From Primulina eburnea (lineage: Eukaryota; Streptophyta; Magnoliopsida; Lamiales; Gesneriaceae): a stretch of 64,000 nucleotides of DNA. How positions within the stretch are numbered: position 1 is the stretch's first letter; every line of letters starts with the position of its first letter. Made by a program: the position numbers and the translations under genes. Below are positions 55,232 through 64,000 of the stretch, piece by piece. Under the pieces are notes generated by a model that was given only the letters and a program-made list of their open reading frames with translations, had not been told where the DNA came from and did no database searches. The stretch covers positions 2,108,001 to 2,172,000 of the forward strand of contig NC_133105.1 in NCBI RefSeq assembly GCF_022965805.1, in the 5' to 3' direction.

Positions 55232-55819
55232 TCAATAATGGAAGACAGAGACATTGTACTCAACCACAGTATCCCCGGTTTTAAGGTCGAACGTATGAGT
55301 CCTTGCCTGAGCATACCCGCGAGCAAACCGGAACACACCGCTGCCGCCCACCACCGGCATCTCCCTCAAGCCGGAGAAAACCGCGTTCCTCCCCAATACA
55401 CTTAGGGTGCTGCCATTGAATTCCCCTTCCGTGAAATAGTAGTTCAGTACCATCAAAAGCCCGAAGTTATTCAAATCCGCCGACGCGTATATCCCTTGTG
55501 CTCTCCCCACGATTTTCGAGCTCATTTCTGGGCCAATAGTCAAAGGGTCGTCCATCATCACCACGAAGCCGAAGTTGGTGACGGAGGAGTTTGTGACGGC
55601 AGACTCCGCGACACGCACGGCGGTGGGGTTGGGGCCACTGACTATGTCGTGGAAGTAGAAGTGGATGTGACTGAGTTTTTGTCTGCCGAGGCCGATTTCT
55701 TTTCTGGATATTTTTCTTGCGAAGTATTCTTGGGACTTTCCAGCAGGCATGAACGTTGCAGAGAGAAAGAAAATGATGACAATGGTGAATGTGAATTTTA
55801 CAGCCGAAGTGGAGGACAT
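55232..55819 (-). CDS. Dirigent protein, copy 1 (DIR-b/d type)
   Basis: Dirigent proteins are secreted, have no redox centre of their own and steer the coupling of phenoxy radicals towards one stereoisomer (lignan and related phenolics). This intronless gene encodes 195 residues: a signal peptide (FTFTIVIIFFLSATFMPAGKS), then the eight-stranded barrel fold, with family blocks LSHIHFYFHDIVSGPNPTAV, GRAQGIYASAD, FTEGEFNGSTLSVLGRN, REMPVVGGSGVFRFARGYA and VVEYNV. Two N-glycosylation sites are visible (NSS and NGS). It is the paralogue of the gene at 58783-59370, same strand, 3 kb away, about 90% identical in protein. The barrel residues are intact; product not deducible. Confidence 0.94.
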   Translation of the reverse strand: MSSTSAVKFTFTIVIIFFLSATFMPAGKSQEYFARKISRKEIGLGRQKLSHIHFYFHDIVSGPNPTAVRVAESAVTNSSVTNFGFVVMMDDPLTIGPEMSSKIVGRAQGIYASADLNNFGLLMVLNYYFTEGEFNGSTLSVLGRNAVFSGLREMPVVGGSGVFRFARGYAQARTHTFDLKTGDTVVEYNVSVFHY

Positions 55820-55852
55820 TGTATGGAGATCAAGGTTTTGAAATACTTCTGA

Positions 55853-56640
55853 TCAAGGTTTTACAACTTCATGAATGAATGCATAGACGGAGTTGGAGCT
55901 ACTAATTTTAATTTTTTTAATATAAAAATATTATTTTACCCTTTTATCACAGATTCTTCTTCATTCCCAAATTTTAAGTCAAAATAAAAAAAACCCCAAA
56001 TCCAAAATTCTAAATATTTTTGTTGTCTTCCTCAATTAATTGTTTAACCAAATATAATATTTTTGGTATAATGTCTGATTCTCAAAGATGCTGAATTGCT
56101 ATTATTATTGCCAAAAATAATTGTTGTTGTGCTCTTATTATTTAACTTAAGTTTAATATTGTAATGGGTTACTTTTGTTACGGTTTTCTTAGTTAATTTT
56201 GCAAGACAAATTTTTGATCCGACCCAATATTGAAAAAATATTATTTTTTTTGTTAAAAATATTATTTTTCATTATAAATATAGACCAAATTAACTCGTCT
56301 CACAGATAACTCGTGACACCACATCACAGAAACATATTATCTAATTAATTAGTTATAATTTAAAGAAACGGTTTTCTGAAAATAATACTAGTATTTTTAA
56401 ATTTGTTTTGGATAAAGTACTGTAATCTTTTTCCTACTAATTAAATACTTCAAATCCTCAAGTAATAATATTTTTTATTTGTATTATATTTTTTGAAAAT
56501 TATTTTTAAGTATCTTTTTCTTATAAAACATGTCAAACATGGTAATTGTCTAACTCCATTGTTTTGTGATTATTCGTTAAAATGTTATAATTTTTATTTT
56601 AAATTTATTTATTTATTTATCATATATATATATTTATTTA
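55853..56640. other. Upstream region of dirigent copy 1
   Basis: AT-rich. It contains a partial GAGACGG-family repeat at 56219-56320. No gene seen. Confidence 0.5.
56219..56320 (+). repeat. Partial GAGACGG-family repeat
   Basis: It matches the middle and right part of the copies at 45202 and 46360: GACCCAATATTG, TTAAAAATATTATTTTTCATT and AACTCGTCTCACAGAT. The left third is missing. Confidence 0.6.
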
Positions 56641-56689
56641 TTTATTTATTTACATTTTTTTCTTCTCAACCTGCGGTCTGCGGACCAAC

Positions 56690-56965
56690 CAGAGCTCACT
56701 TTCGATTATGGGTGTGTAGGCAGTGCCCACACCTCATACGAGTGGTTGAGATTCCACCTCATGAGGAAAAAAGAAATTAAAAATAAAATAAAATGGGGCC
56801 AGAAAAAATTCTGGCCCCTGGATGTACCCCTGCAGGCAGTGCCTGCAGGGGTAGGATGAAATAATCCTAGGTCAACCGCATAAGCCCACGACCCGCACAA
56901 TCTGGCCCAGTCCAGCCAACTCAAGGGGTGGCTTGAGCCCAGTCCAGCCAACTTCCTCGTCACCC
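56690..56965. repeat. GC-rich cluster of inverted repeats
   Basis: In an AT-rich surrounding lies a compact group of palindromes. GGGGCCAGAA (56795-56804) pairs with TTCTGGCCCC (56809-56818) across AAAA. TACCCCTGCAGGCA (56825-56838) pairs with TGCCTGCAGGGGTA (56840-56853) across a single G. GGTGTG(T)AGGCAGTGCCCACACC at 56711-56732 shares the GGCAGTGCC centre. The phrase CAGTCCAGCCAACT recurs at 56907 and 56940. It looks like a small transposon end or a MITE, but I cannot assign a superfamily. Confidence 0.7.
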
Positions 56966-57539
56966 CATGGGCCTAGCTAGCCTAATTTTTCATTTAATAT
57001 TTGGTTTTCTCATTCAATAATTGGTTACTTACTATTTAACAATTTAAAAAATCTTACGTGTTCAGTTATGAAATTTCACAATTTTATTTTTTAATTTTTT
57101 ATTAATCTTCTTTCCAAATTTTTTTATTTATTTAATAATTATCGTTTTATTATATCATAATATTGGTTAGATTTATTTTTTTATTTTTTAAAATTTTCCG
57201 ATTTAAAGTTCTTAGTTTTATTTTTTACACCTTATTTCTTTATTAGTATGTTGAAAATGAAATATTGATATATGAATTACTGTGGTGAGTAACTTCTGGG
57301 TTATATTATGATTCTAGAATAAAATTAGAATTTTAAGTATATTTAGGTAGTGTTGGCAATAGTTTATTTTAATTGATTCTTGTTTTTTTACATACAATTT
57401 TCTAGCATTTTATTAGCTAGAAGTTCGGAAATACTTAAAATACAGTGTAAACAAGGAGTATTTTAATCTCTAAATAAAATTGATTCTCCACTTTCATTTT
57501 TTTAAAAAAAAGTTTTTGAGTTGCTTAGTCCCAGATTTT

Positions 57540-57575
<36 letters not shown>

Positions 57576-58782
57576 TAATTTGATTCAATTTAGAAGTTGG
57601 TCTCATGTTAATTTTTATTCTCCAAAAGAGATTTTGCTATTTTTGTAAAAAATTGATTTTTTTATCATTATTACTCTAGTCAATATTTTTGTCTAATTCA
57701 AAATTATCATTTTTAATATATAATTTTTCGCAATAAGTTCAAGGTCAACCCAAATCTAATTACTGGATTCGTCCCTGTATGTATAATTAGTTGTACAACT
57801 TCTATCCAAATAGTATCCAAATAGCTGGTATTTGTCAGAAAAAATACAAACACGAAAGAATATGTGGACTATTATGCAGAACGATTAAATTACACATAAA
57901 ATAACATATCAATCGTGAGTAAATAAAGTAAATTGAAAACTGAGAACCAAACCGTAATCATGTAACAAGTACAGGTAATTTAAAACATATTTGTCCTTTC
58001 CGGTGGTGTTCTTAAGATCAAAACGGACAACTGTTTCCCAATATACAACGACTAAATTTATAGTAACCTATCACATAGGTGTTACACACAATGAAATGAA
58101 AAAATACCTTAACTTTATCCCAGAAAAATGAGGTAGCATAATCAAATGAGAAGAATGCAATGAATGATTTGTTGTTGTGTGTTTTGAGGACATGAAAAAA
58201 CAAGAGAAACAAAAGCTGCAGCATACTTGGGCTTGTTCCACTGGAATCAGGCACGCGCACGCAAAGGATAATCGAAGTAAACCATTTTTTAACGAAAAAT
58301 GTATCCATCCTTAGCTTGCTTGTGAGGAAACTGTTTGTTACGAACGATGTTATATCATTTGAATATTGCACGTTTTTATGACATCTAACATTATATTTAA
58401 AAGAAAAAAAGTGAAACCAAAGTGTCTCTTAATCATCATTTGATTCTAAATTAGTCTCGAACAAAAGCAATTTCGTTTTAAGAGTTTACGTTGCATTATT
58501 TGTCATAAAGAATTAATATTATAGCCAGATAACTTGGCCTTGGACGGAACTATAATGTATCGAAAAATATATTTTGTTTATAGTAAATTTACATCATTGA
58601 ATATTTCTGAATATATATAAATCTGGTGGTAAATAGATATAGAACAGAGATCTGTAATTATTTATATGACACAAAATTTTTTTTATCTCAACCTCAACAT
58701 AAAGATAATTAAGTTAATAAATATTAGGACACTCTTTATTTAATGGAAACATGCATGCCAAATATATATTTAAATTAATTCT
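56966..58782. other. Intergenic stretch between the two dirigent genes
   Basis: AT-rich, with a T29 homopolymer at 57544-57572. A minus-strand frame at 58018-58371 has no recognisable content and I do not call it. No sign of a third dirigent copy. Confidence 0.55.
57544..57572. repeat. Homopolymer T tract
   Basis: Twenty-nine T in a row. No direct repeats were found that would make it the tail of a retroposed insert. Confidence 0.95.
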
Positions 58783-59370
58783 TCAATAATGGAAAGTATA
58801 GACATTGTACTCCACCACAGCATCCCCAGTTTTCAGGTCCAAAGTATGAGTCCTCGCCTGAGCATACCCACGAGCAAACCGGAATACACCGCTGCCGCCC
58901 ACCACCGGCATCTCCCTCACGCCGGAGAAAACAGCGTTCCTCCCCAATATGCTGAGCGTGCTGCCGTTGAATTTCCCCTCCGTGAAAGCGTAGTTCAGTA
59001 CCATCAAAAACCCGAGGTTATTCAAATCGGCTGACGCGTATATCCCTTGTGCTCTCCCCACGATTTTAGAGCTCATTTCTGGGCCAACAGTCAAAGGGTC
59101 GTCCATCATCACAACTGCGCCGAAGCTGGTGACGGAGGAGTTTGTGACGGCGGCCTCCGCGACACGCACGGCGGTGGGGTTGCGCCCACTGACTATGTCG
59201 TGGAAGTAGAAGTGGAGGTGGCTGAGTTTTTGTCTGCCGAGGCCCATTTCTTGTCTGGATACTTTCCTTGCGAAGTATTCTTGGGACTTTCCAGCAGGAA
59301 TGAAAGTTGCAGAGAGAAAGAAAGTGATGATAATTGTGGAAGTGAATTTCACCGCGAAAGTGGTGGCCAT
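58783..59370 (-). CDS. Dirigent protein, copy 2 (DIR-b/d type)
   Basis: Tandem paralogue of the gene at 55232-55819, with the same length (195 residues) and no intron. The start is taken at MATTFAVKFTSTIII, which aligns with copy 1; the same frame stays open for 82 further codons upstream, but that part is AT-rich and unlike any signal peptide. A signal peptide (STIIITFFLSATFIPAGKS) is followed by the barrel domain with LSHLHFYFHDIVSGRNPTAV, GRAQGIYASAD, NYAFTEGKFNGSTLSILGRN, VVGGSGVFRFARGYA and VVEYNV. It differs from copy 1 by scattered substitutions, several in surface loops (GPNP to GRNP, NFGFVV to SFGAVV). Both copies look functional. The duplication probably fits specialised phenolic metabolism, which is an inference. 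Confidence 0.94.
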   Translation of the reverse strand: MATTFAVKFTSTIIITFFLSATFIPAGKSQEYFARKVSRQEMGLGRQKLSHLHFYFHDIVSGRNPTAVRVAEAAVTNSSVTSFGAVVMMDDPLTVGPEMSSKIVGRAQGIYASADLNNLGFLMVLNYAFTEGKFNGSTLSILGRNAVFSGVREMPVVGGSGVFRFARGYAQARTHTLDLKTGDAVVEYNVYTFHY

Positions 59371-60600
59371 TGTAATGGAGATTGATTGAGGTTTTTCGAA
59401 CTTTGTGAAAGAGCATAGATGCATGGAATGCATTAAAGGCTTTATGTTTAGCACTTGGGCAGGATTAATGTGTAGTATATTAAGGTTTTTTTTTTTAAAA
59501 AAAATTATTTTACTTTGTACAACGTAAAATGTTGGCGTAACATTAAAAAAGATAATGTAACTAACACAACGTCTACGCTTCGATAAAATAAAAACTGAAA
59601 ACAAAAAACGTTCCACAAATAAAATACAACTTTTAGCATGTTAGATAACCCAGAAAACATTTAACTTATAAGGTTAAATCCACTATTTCCCTATTAAACT
59701 TGTAGAATTAAAACAGTCCTTAGAAATAACTAAAATTGCCCTCGATATAGGTTAAAATAGTGTTTTTTCCGCACCAAACAATATAACATACATGCAGCTA
59801 GTGCCTAATGTCAATAAATATACTTTCACATAGAGTTTACATTTTTCTATTTGCGATTTCGGTTTCTTATTTTTTGAAACATCGTAACCAACTGTTATAT
59901 ATATCTAATTAAAGGTCTCTAAATTTGCAGCAAATTCTGATATTGCATGCGGTTTATTAATTCCTAGAACCGACCAAATTTCAACCTTAATTGCCACGCA
60001 AATTGATATTATTCACTTTTTCACGGTAAACTCTTCCAAGATTACTACGTGGTCAGTAGGATTTTGGGTGAAAATACGATGACGTTTCCATAAATATGAA
60101 TTTACTTGGAGTTTATCAACACTGCATTGCCTCTCAAATTACATAAAATATATCACAGGGTAAGTCTTCAAGATCATCATAGTTATCTAATAATACTAAC
60201 TTAACTCAACAAAATAGAACACATATCGTACGTGCAATAAATTATTATTTTCAATATAATAATTTTTAAATTATTTATCATGAATTATTTTTTGTCCACA
60301 AATAATAAAAATTATAATAATACATTTTTTAGAATGATATATGGTGTCATTCCTTTGTTATAAAATAAGTCGAATAAACTTAATTCGATCAACTCTTTTT
60401 ATTTTTTGATTCATACACAGTAATTAGTAATCAATAGCAGATAATTTAATTAGGATAATTTCATATAATATTTATGCACATCAAGGAGATAAATTTAAGA
60501 TGTTTTTATTTATCAATTAATATAATATTATAATATAAGCTAGATTAAACTCGTTCTTACTTGTGTGTTTTTTTTGTTCACGAACCTTGGAAAATCAGTT
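59371..60600. other. Upstream region of dirigent copy 2 and spacer
   Basis: AT-rich; no gene seen. Promoter elements for the dirigent gene could not be fixed. Confidence 0.5.
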
Positions 60601-60624
60601 TTATTTCCTTTGTTTTTGTTAGCA

Positions 60625-60691
60625 GGCCCAATATTTAATGAAAGCCCATAGTTAGAAACAAATTCAATAAATTATTGGATCCACCGGCCCA
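60625..60691 (+). promoter_or_regulatory. Site II-type motifs upstream of the eL21 remnant
   Basis: GGCCCA occurs at 60625-60630 and 60686-60691, with AGCCCAT between them. A pyrimidine-rich TTTCTCTTCTTTTCTC (60724-60739) follows, as usual for plant ribosomal protein leaders. These look like the original promoter of the truncated gene at 60780. Confidence 0.6.
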
Positions 60692-60779
60692 AATACATCG
60701 ATAAAGCCTAGCACTAGCACCGATTTCTCTTCTTTTCTCACAGAGAGAAACAGGGCGAGCTAGCAAGAACACTGAAAAA

Positions 60780-60888
60780 ATGCCTGCGGAGCACGGACTG
60801 AGGGCGCGTACTCGGGAGGGATCTGTTCGGTCGTCCTTTCAGGAAGAAGGGTCCCACCCATCTCTCGACCTACCTCCGGATCTACAAG
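60780..60888 (+). pseudogene. 60S ribosomal protein eL21 (RPL21) first-exon fragment
   Basis: The frame starts MPAEHGLRARTRE and then, one base out of frame, continues DLFGRPFRKKG then HLSTYLRIYK. This is the start of eL21 (MPAGHG.RARTRDLF.RPFRKKG...LSTYLR.YK). Four extra bases (60816-60819) cause the frameshift, and the sequence stops being eL21-like after codon IYK, 14 bases before the Tourist-like element. The remainder of the gene is not in the window. A functional copy must exist elsewhere in the genome. The preserved GGCCCA motifs and leader argue for a DNA-level copy, not a retrocopy. Confidence 0.85.
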
Positions 60889-60902
60889 CAAAAATACTCT
60901 TA

Positions 60903-61150
60903 GGCTACGTTTGGTTGGAAGGATAGGATAAACTAATGATTAGTATGTAAATGATAAAGAAAATGATTGTGGTAGGATTGTAATATATGGTGTAAAATAA
61001 TATTATGTTTGGTACGATTTTTAAGTGTAGGATAATTTTGAATTTTTTGATGAAAAGACGAAATTGCTCTTCCCTTTCGCGACGGCGATAGTAGCGGCGG
61101 CGGCAGGCAGCCGGTCGGAAATGGGCGGCCGGAAAAGGTCGGAGGTGGGA
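60903..61150 (+). mobile_element. Tourist-like MITE, second copy, right end not found
   Basis: It starts GGCTACGTTTGGTTGG after TTA (60900-60902) and matches the element at 40591 closely through ATTAGTATGTAAATGATAAA and GGATAATTTTGAATTTTTTG, then enters a shorter GC-rich part (GGCGGCGGCAGGCAGCC). No matching right end is seen before the Copia LTR, so it is truncated or interrupted. Confidence 0.75.
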
Positions 61151-61159
61151 ATCATTCCT

Positions 61160-61268
61160 TCCTTTTCGCGACGGCTTCTGAAAACCCGTCGCTAATAGCG
61201 ACGTTTTTTGAGAAACCGTCGCCGATCTTGTGAAACCGTCGCTAATTTGACATTTAGCGACGGTTTAT
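61160..61268. repeat. Clustered AAACCGTCGC/GCGACGG motifs
   Basis: At least five copies of CGTCGC or its complement GCGACG within about 110 bases, in both orientations (for example AAAACCCGTCGCTAATAGCGACG and TTTAGCGACGGTTT). Such arrays are seen near the ends of plant DNA transposons. I cannot name the family. The Copia element is inserted at its right edge. Confidence 0.65.
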
Positions 61269-61275
61269 TAGTGCA

Positions 61276-61482
61276 TGAAACCTATGAGCGTCTTCCCCCT
61301 TCTAAAAACTTCTGGTACCCCTTGGGGCCCAAACCCTTGTCTCAACTTGGAGCTTATTAAGGAAACTTCATGTGGTGATTTTCTCAATGTGGGACAAACC
61401 ACATTTGAGACATCCCACTTCCCTTTACAACTCCTCACTCTTCCTCTTATTTCCTCTTAGGGAAAACTTCATTTATCCAACA
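61276..61482 (-). repeat. 3' LTR of the Copia element
   Basis: In element orientation it begins TGTTGGATAAATGAAG and ends GGTTTCA, giving TG...CA and 207 bases. The right border is fixed by the adjoining purine tract; the left border is inferred from the TG/CA rule. It contains GGGCCCCAAGGGGTACCAGA. Confidence 0.75.
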
Positions 61483-61493
61483 ATCCCCCACAT
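61483..61493 (-). other. Polypurine tract of the Copia element
   Basis: In element orientation TGTGGGGGAT directly precedes the 3' LTR; this is where plus-strand synthesis would be primed. Confidence 0.75.
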
Positions 61494-62021
61494 AAATGAA
61501 CTTAATGCATGTATGCTGATTTACTTGAAAGCTCTTATGAATTATTATTGCATTGGGATAGGTAGTTTTTGACTTTGAACCTTCCTTAGTAACATACTAT
61601 AGGATTTACTAGTTGAGTAGTGACACGATGTCTTGAACTAGTCAACCGTTTATGTAAACCAAGTCAATAGTATTTACACAATAATAACTCTAACATATTT
61701 ATGTTCTCACGTTGTGTCCGTTTCGGTCCTGGACCATATCTTAGATTCATAAGTGTTTTCCATTGAAGCGGCCATTACTTCTCACTTATATAGGTGATCT
61801 CCTATCTAGAGTATCCTGCCATACTCTACCTCATAGGTATAGGAATCATTAAAAGAAAACTTAACATCACCACATGTTGCAGGTCTTTTCTACTTGGATT
61901 TCGTAGGAATGAGCCTTTATCTATTCCAAGTACTCAAACTAATATTTATAACTTCGTTGTCCCATTGAACCAAGGTCATGGGATCTCCACTTCACAAGGT
62001 TGGGTTACCGCTATAAATATT

Positions 62022-64000
62022 TTATTTTGTGGGTTTTAAGCCCATTCCTCTCAACAACTTATACATTTGATCTCTATTTATACCTTTAGTAAACGGATCC
62101 GCTAGATTTTCCTTTGATTTCACATATTCAACAGAAATAACCTCATTTGAGATCAATTGTCTTATGGTATTATGTCTCCGTCGAATGTGACGAGACTTAC
62201 CATTGTACATACTACTTTGTGCTCTTCCTATTGCCGATTGACTATCGCAATGAATGTTAATGGAAGGCACTGGCTTATTCCAACAAGGAATATCTTCTAG
62301 GAAGTTTCTTAGCCATTCGGCTTCTTCCCCAGCTTTGTCTAATGCTATGAACTCGGATTCCATAGTGGATCGAGCTATACACGTTTGCTTAGACGATTTC
62401 CATGACACCGCTCCTCCACCTATTGTGAATACATATCCACTAGTGGACTTGGAGTCTTTTGTGTCAGATATCCAATTGGCATCACAGTATCCTTCTAGAA
62501 CTGCAGGATATTTTGAATATATCAAACCATATTTCAATGTATATTTCAAATATCCAAGCACTCTCGTTTTGCCTTTCCAATGATCCTTACTTGGATTACT
62601 TGTGAACCTACTTAACTTATTCACTGAATATGCAAGATCTGGACGAGTACAGTTAGTCAAGTACATTAGACTACCAATGATCCTTGCATATTCAAGTTGT
62701 GAGATGGGTTCTCCTCTATTCTTTGCCAAATGAACACCTAAATCTATAGGAGTTCTAGCAGGTCGAATGTTTAAGGTACTGAACCTTTCAAGCACCTTTT
62801 CAACATAGTGAGTTTGTGATAACACTATTCCTTCATGCATTATAGAGATTTTAATCCCTAATATGATATCACACAACCCCAAGTCTTTCATATCAAAAGA
62901 CCTTTTCAACATATTCTTGACATTTATAATCAACTCATGATTACTTCCCATTATCAACATGTCGTCTACATAAAGGCATACAATGACATAATCACTTGCA
63001 TTGCCTTTAATATAAACGCATTTATCACATTCGTTGATTTTGAAACCATTTGACTTCATTGTAGAGTCAAATTTTTCATGCCATTGCTTAGGTGCTTGTT
63101 TGAGTCCGTATAGTGACTTGACAAGTTTATACACCTTCTTTTCTTGTCCGGGAACGACAAACCCCTCGGGTTGTTCCATGTATATTTCCTCTTCCAATTC
63201 TCCGTTCAAGAAGGCTGTCTTTACATCCATTTGGTGAATCTCTAGGTTATGCAAAGCAGCAATAGCTATGAGAACACGAATGGATGTAATCCTAGTGACT
63301 GGAGAATATGTGTCAAAGAAGTCATATCCTTCTTTTTGTTTGAACCCTTTAGCCACTAAACGGGCTTTATATTTGTCTATAGATCCATCTTCTTTGTATT
63401 TCCTTTTAAGGGTCCATTTGCATCCTAAAGGCTTACAACCCAGAGGGAGATCAGTCAACTCCCACATATTATTATGCATGATGGATTCTATTTCAGAATT
63501 TATAGCTTCTTTCCAAAAAGGAGCTTCGGGATTGGATAGAGCTTCTTGAATAGTTCTTGGTTCATCATCTAGCATGTAAGTCATAAAGTCAGGACCAAAG
63601 GACTTTTCAATTCTTGTTCTCTTTCCACGTCTTGGTTCTTCATTTACTTCTTTAGAATCAATAGTAGATTCATAAGACCGTTTAATGGAACCTTCTTTCT
63701 TTTCCTTACAAGGAAAGTTGTTTTCAAAGAATATTACATTCCTTGATTCCATAATCGTTCCTTCATTAATATCAGGAATCGTTGACTTATGCACCAAAAA
63801 CCTATATGCACTACTATTATATGCATATCCAATAAAGATGCAGTCAACTGTTTTGGGTCCAATTTTAACTTGTTTTGGCTTTGGTATCTCTACTTTAGCC
63901 AAACACCCCCACACTTTTAGGTATTTATAAGATGGTTTGCGACCCTTCCATAACTCATATGGAGTTTCATCTTTCCCTTTGTGTGGTATTTTATTAAGAA
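62022..64000 (-). CDS. Copia polyprotein, integrase C-terminus to RNase H (partial)
   Basis: An open frame runs from the window edge to TTA at 62022, over 650 codons with no stop. The first part ([20 protein letters not shown], then [11 protein letters not shown]) is the C-terminal region of the integrase. The reverse transcriptase follows ([27 protein letters not shown], and the catalytic YVDDM at about 62961-62975). RNase H is at the end ([20 protein letters not shown] near 62430-62490, and [16 protein letters not shown]). No break is seen in the visible part, so the insertion is probably young. This is a plant retrotransposon gene and not a host gene. Confidence 0.95.
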   Translation of the reverse strand, partial: LNKIPHKGKDETPYELWKGRKPSYKYLKVWGCLAKVEIPKPKQVKIGPKTVDCIFIGYAYNSSAYRFLVHKSTIPDINEGTIMESRNVIFFENNFPCKEKKEGSIKRSYESTIDSKEVNEEPRRGKRTRIEKSFGPDFMTYMLDDEPRTIQEALSNPEAPFWKEAINSEIESIMHNNMWELTDLPLGCKPLGCKWTLKRKYKEDGSIDKYKARLVAKGFKQKEGYDFFDTYSPVTRITSIRVLIAIAALHNLEIHQMDVKTAFLNGELEEEIYMEQPEGFVVPGQEKKVYKLVKSLYGLKQAPKQWHEKFDSTMKSNGFKINECDKCVYIKGNASDYVIVCLYVDDMLIMGSNHELIINVKNMLKRSFDMKDLGLCDIILGIKISIMHEGIVLSQTHYVEKVLERFSTLNIRPARTPIDLGVHLAKNRGEPISQLEYARIIGSLMYLTNCTRPDLAYSVNKLSRFTSNPSKDHWKGKTRVLGYLKYTLKYGLIYSKYPAVLEGYCDANWISDTKDSKSTSGYVFTIGGGAVSWKSSKQTCIARSTMESEFIALDKAGEEAEWLRNFLEDIPCWNKPVPSINIHCDSQSAIGRAQSSMYNGKSRHIRRRHNTIRQLISNEVISVEYVKSKENLADPFTKGINRDQMYKLLRGMGLKPTK

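Larger units (their letters stand above)
61276..64000 (-). mobile_element. Ty1/Copia LTR retrotransposon, 3' part
   Basis: The element reads from right to left. In view are the end of the integrase, the reverse transcriptase and RNase H, a 3' spacer, a polypurine tract and the 3' LTR; the rest lies beyond 64000. Order of integrase before reverse transcriptase places it in Copia. It is inserted in a GCGACGG repeat, immediately right of ATTAGTGCA; the target duplication cannot be checked without the other end. Confidence 0.92.

Noticed and set aside
58018..58371. 117-codon minus-strand frame between the dirigent genes
   Set aside because: Phe/Ser-rich composition with no motif and no homologue at the same place beside dirigent copy 1.

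Overview
The window is nuclear DNA of a flowering plant. The genes have short exons with GT/AG introns, the spaces between genes are AT-rich, and Helitron, hAT, Tourist-like and Copia remnants are scattered through them. Every recognisable gene has a close counterpart in eudicots; an asterid (perhaps Lamiales) is my guess from general likeness, not something the sequence proves. I found no bacterial-type features, CRISPR array or operon.

Layout from left to right. 1-9328 (+): the C-terminal 1,090 codons of SPIKE1, a DOCK-family exchange factor for ROP GTPases. 9690-13636: an AT-rich, non-autonomous Helitron-like block with a complete 349-bp TRIM retrotransposon inside it. 16297-18186 (+): a SINE1/2-type KASH protein of the nuclear envelope. 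18407-18842: a hAT MITE with perfect target duplications. 19090-20606 (-): an NDF2/NDF5-type chloroplast NDH subunit gene with an apparent frameshift. 20958-21746: a second hAT element that still carries a transposase remnant. 22490-28406 (-): CCT8, divergent from GAR1 (28902-30482, +) across a 495-bp interval with telo-box and site II motifs. 34710-36200 (+): a patatin-related phospholipase of class III. About 37780-38060: a broken homogentisate solanesyltransferase fragment. 38558-39583 (-): an F-box/kelch gene whose upstream region is duplicated in tandem. 40591-46540: a repeat-rich stretch with Tourist-like and foldback MITEs and a short GAGACGG repeat family. 47429-52258 (+): a DDX3-type DEAD-box RNA helicase. 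55232-55819 and 58783-59370 (-): two tandem dirigent genes. 60780-60888: a ribosomal protein eL21 exon-1 fragment cut off by a MITE. 61276 to the right edge (-): the 3' part of a Copia retrotransposon with an open reverse transcriptase/RNase H frame.

The genes do not form a pathway. They are housekeeping or cell-structure genes (cytoskeleton, nuclear envelope, chaperonin, snoRNP, helicase) mixed with lineage-expanded families (dirigent, patatin-like, F-box). The one clear regulatory pairing is CCT8/GAR1. I found no convincing undescribed system. The most informative signals are the intact small transposons with exact target duplications, the possible exitron in the KASH gene, the frameshifted NDH gene and the eL21 remnant with its promoter motifs still in place.
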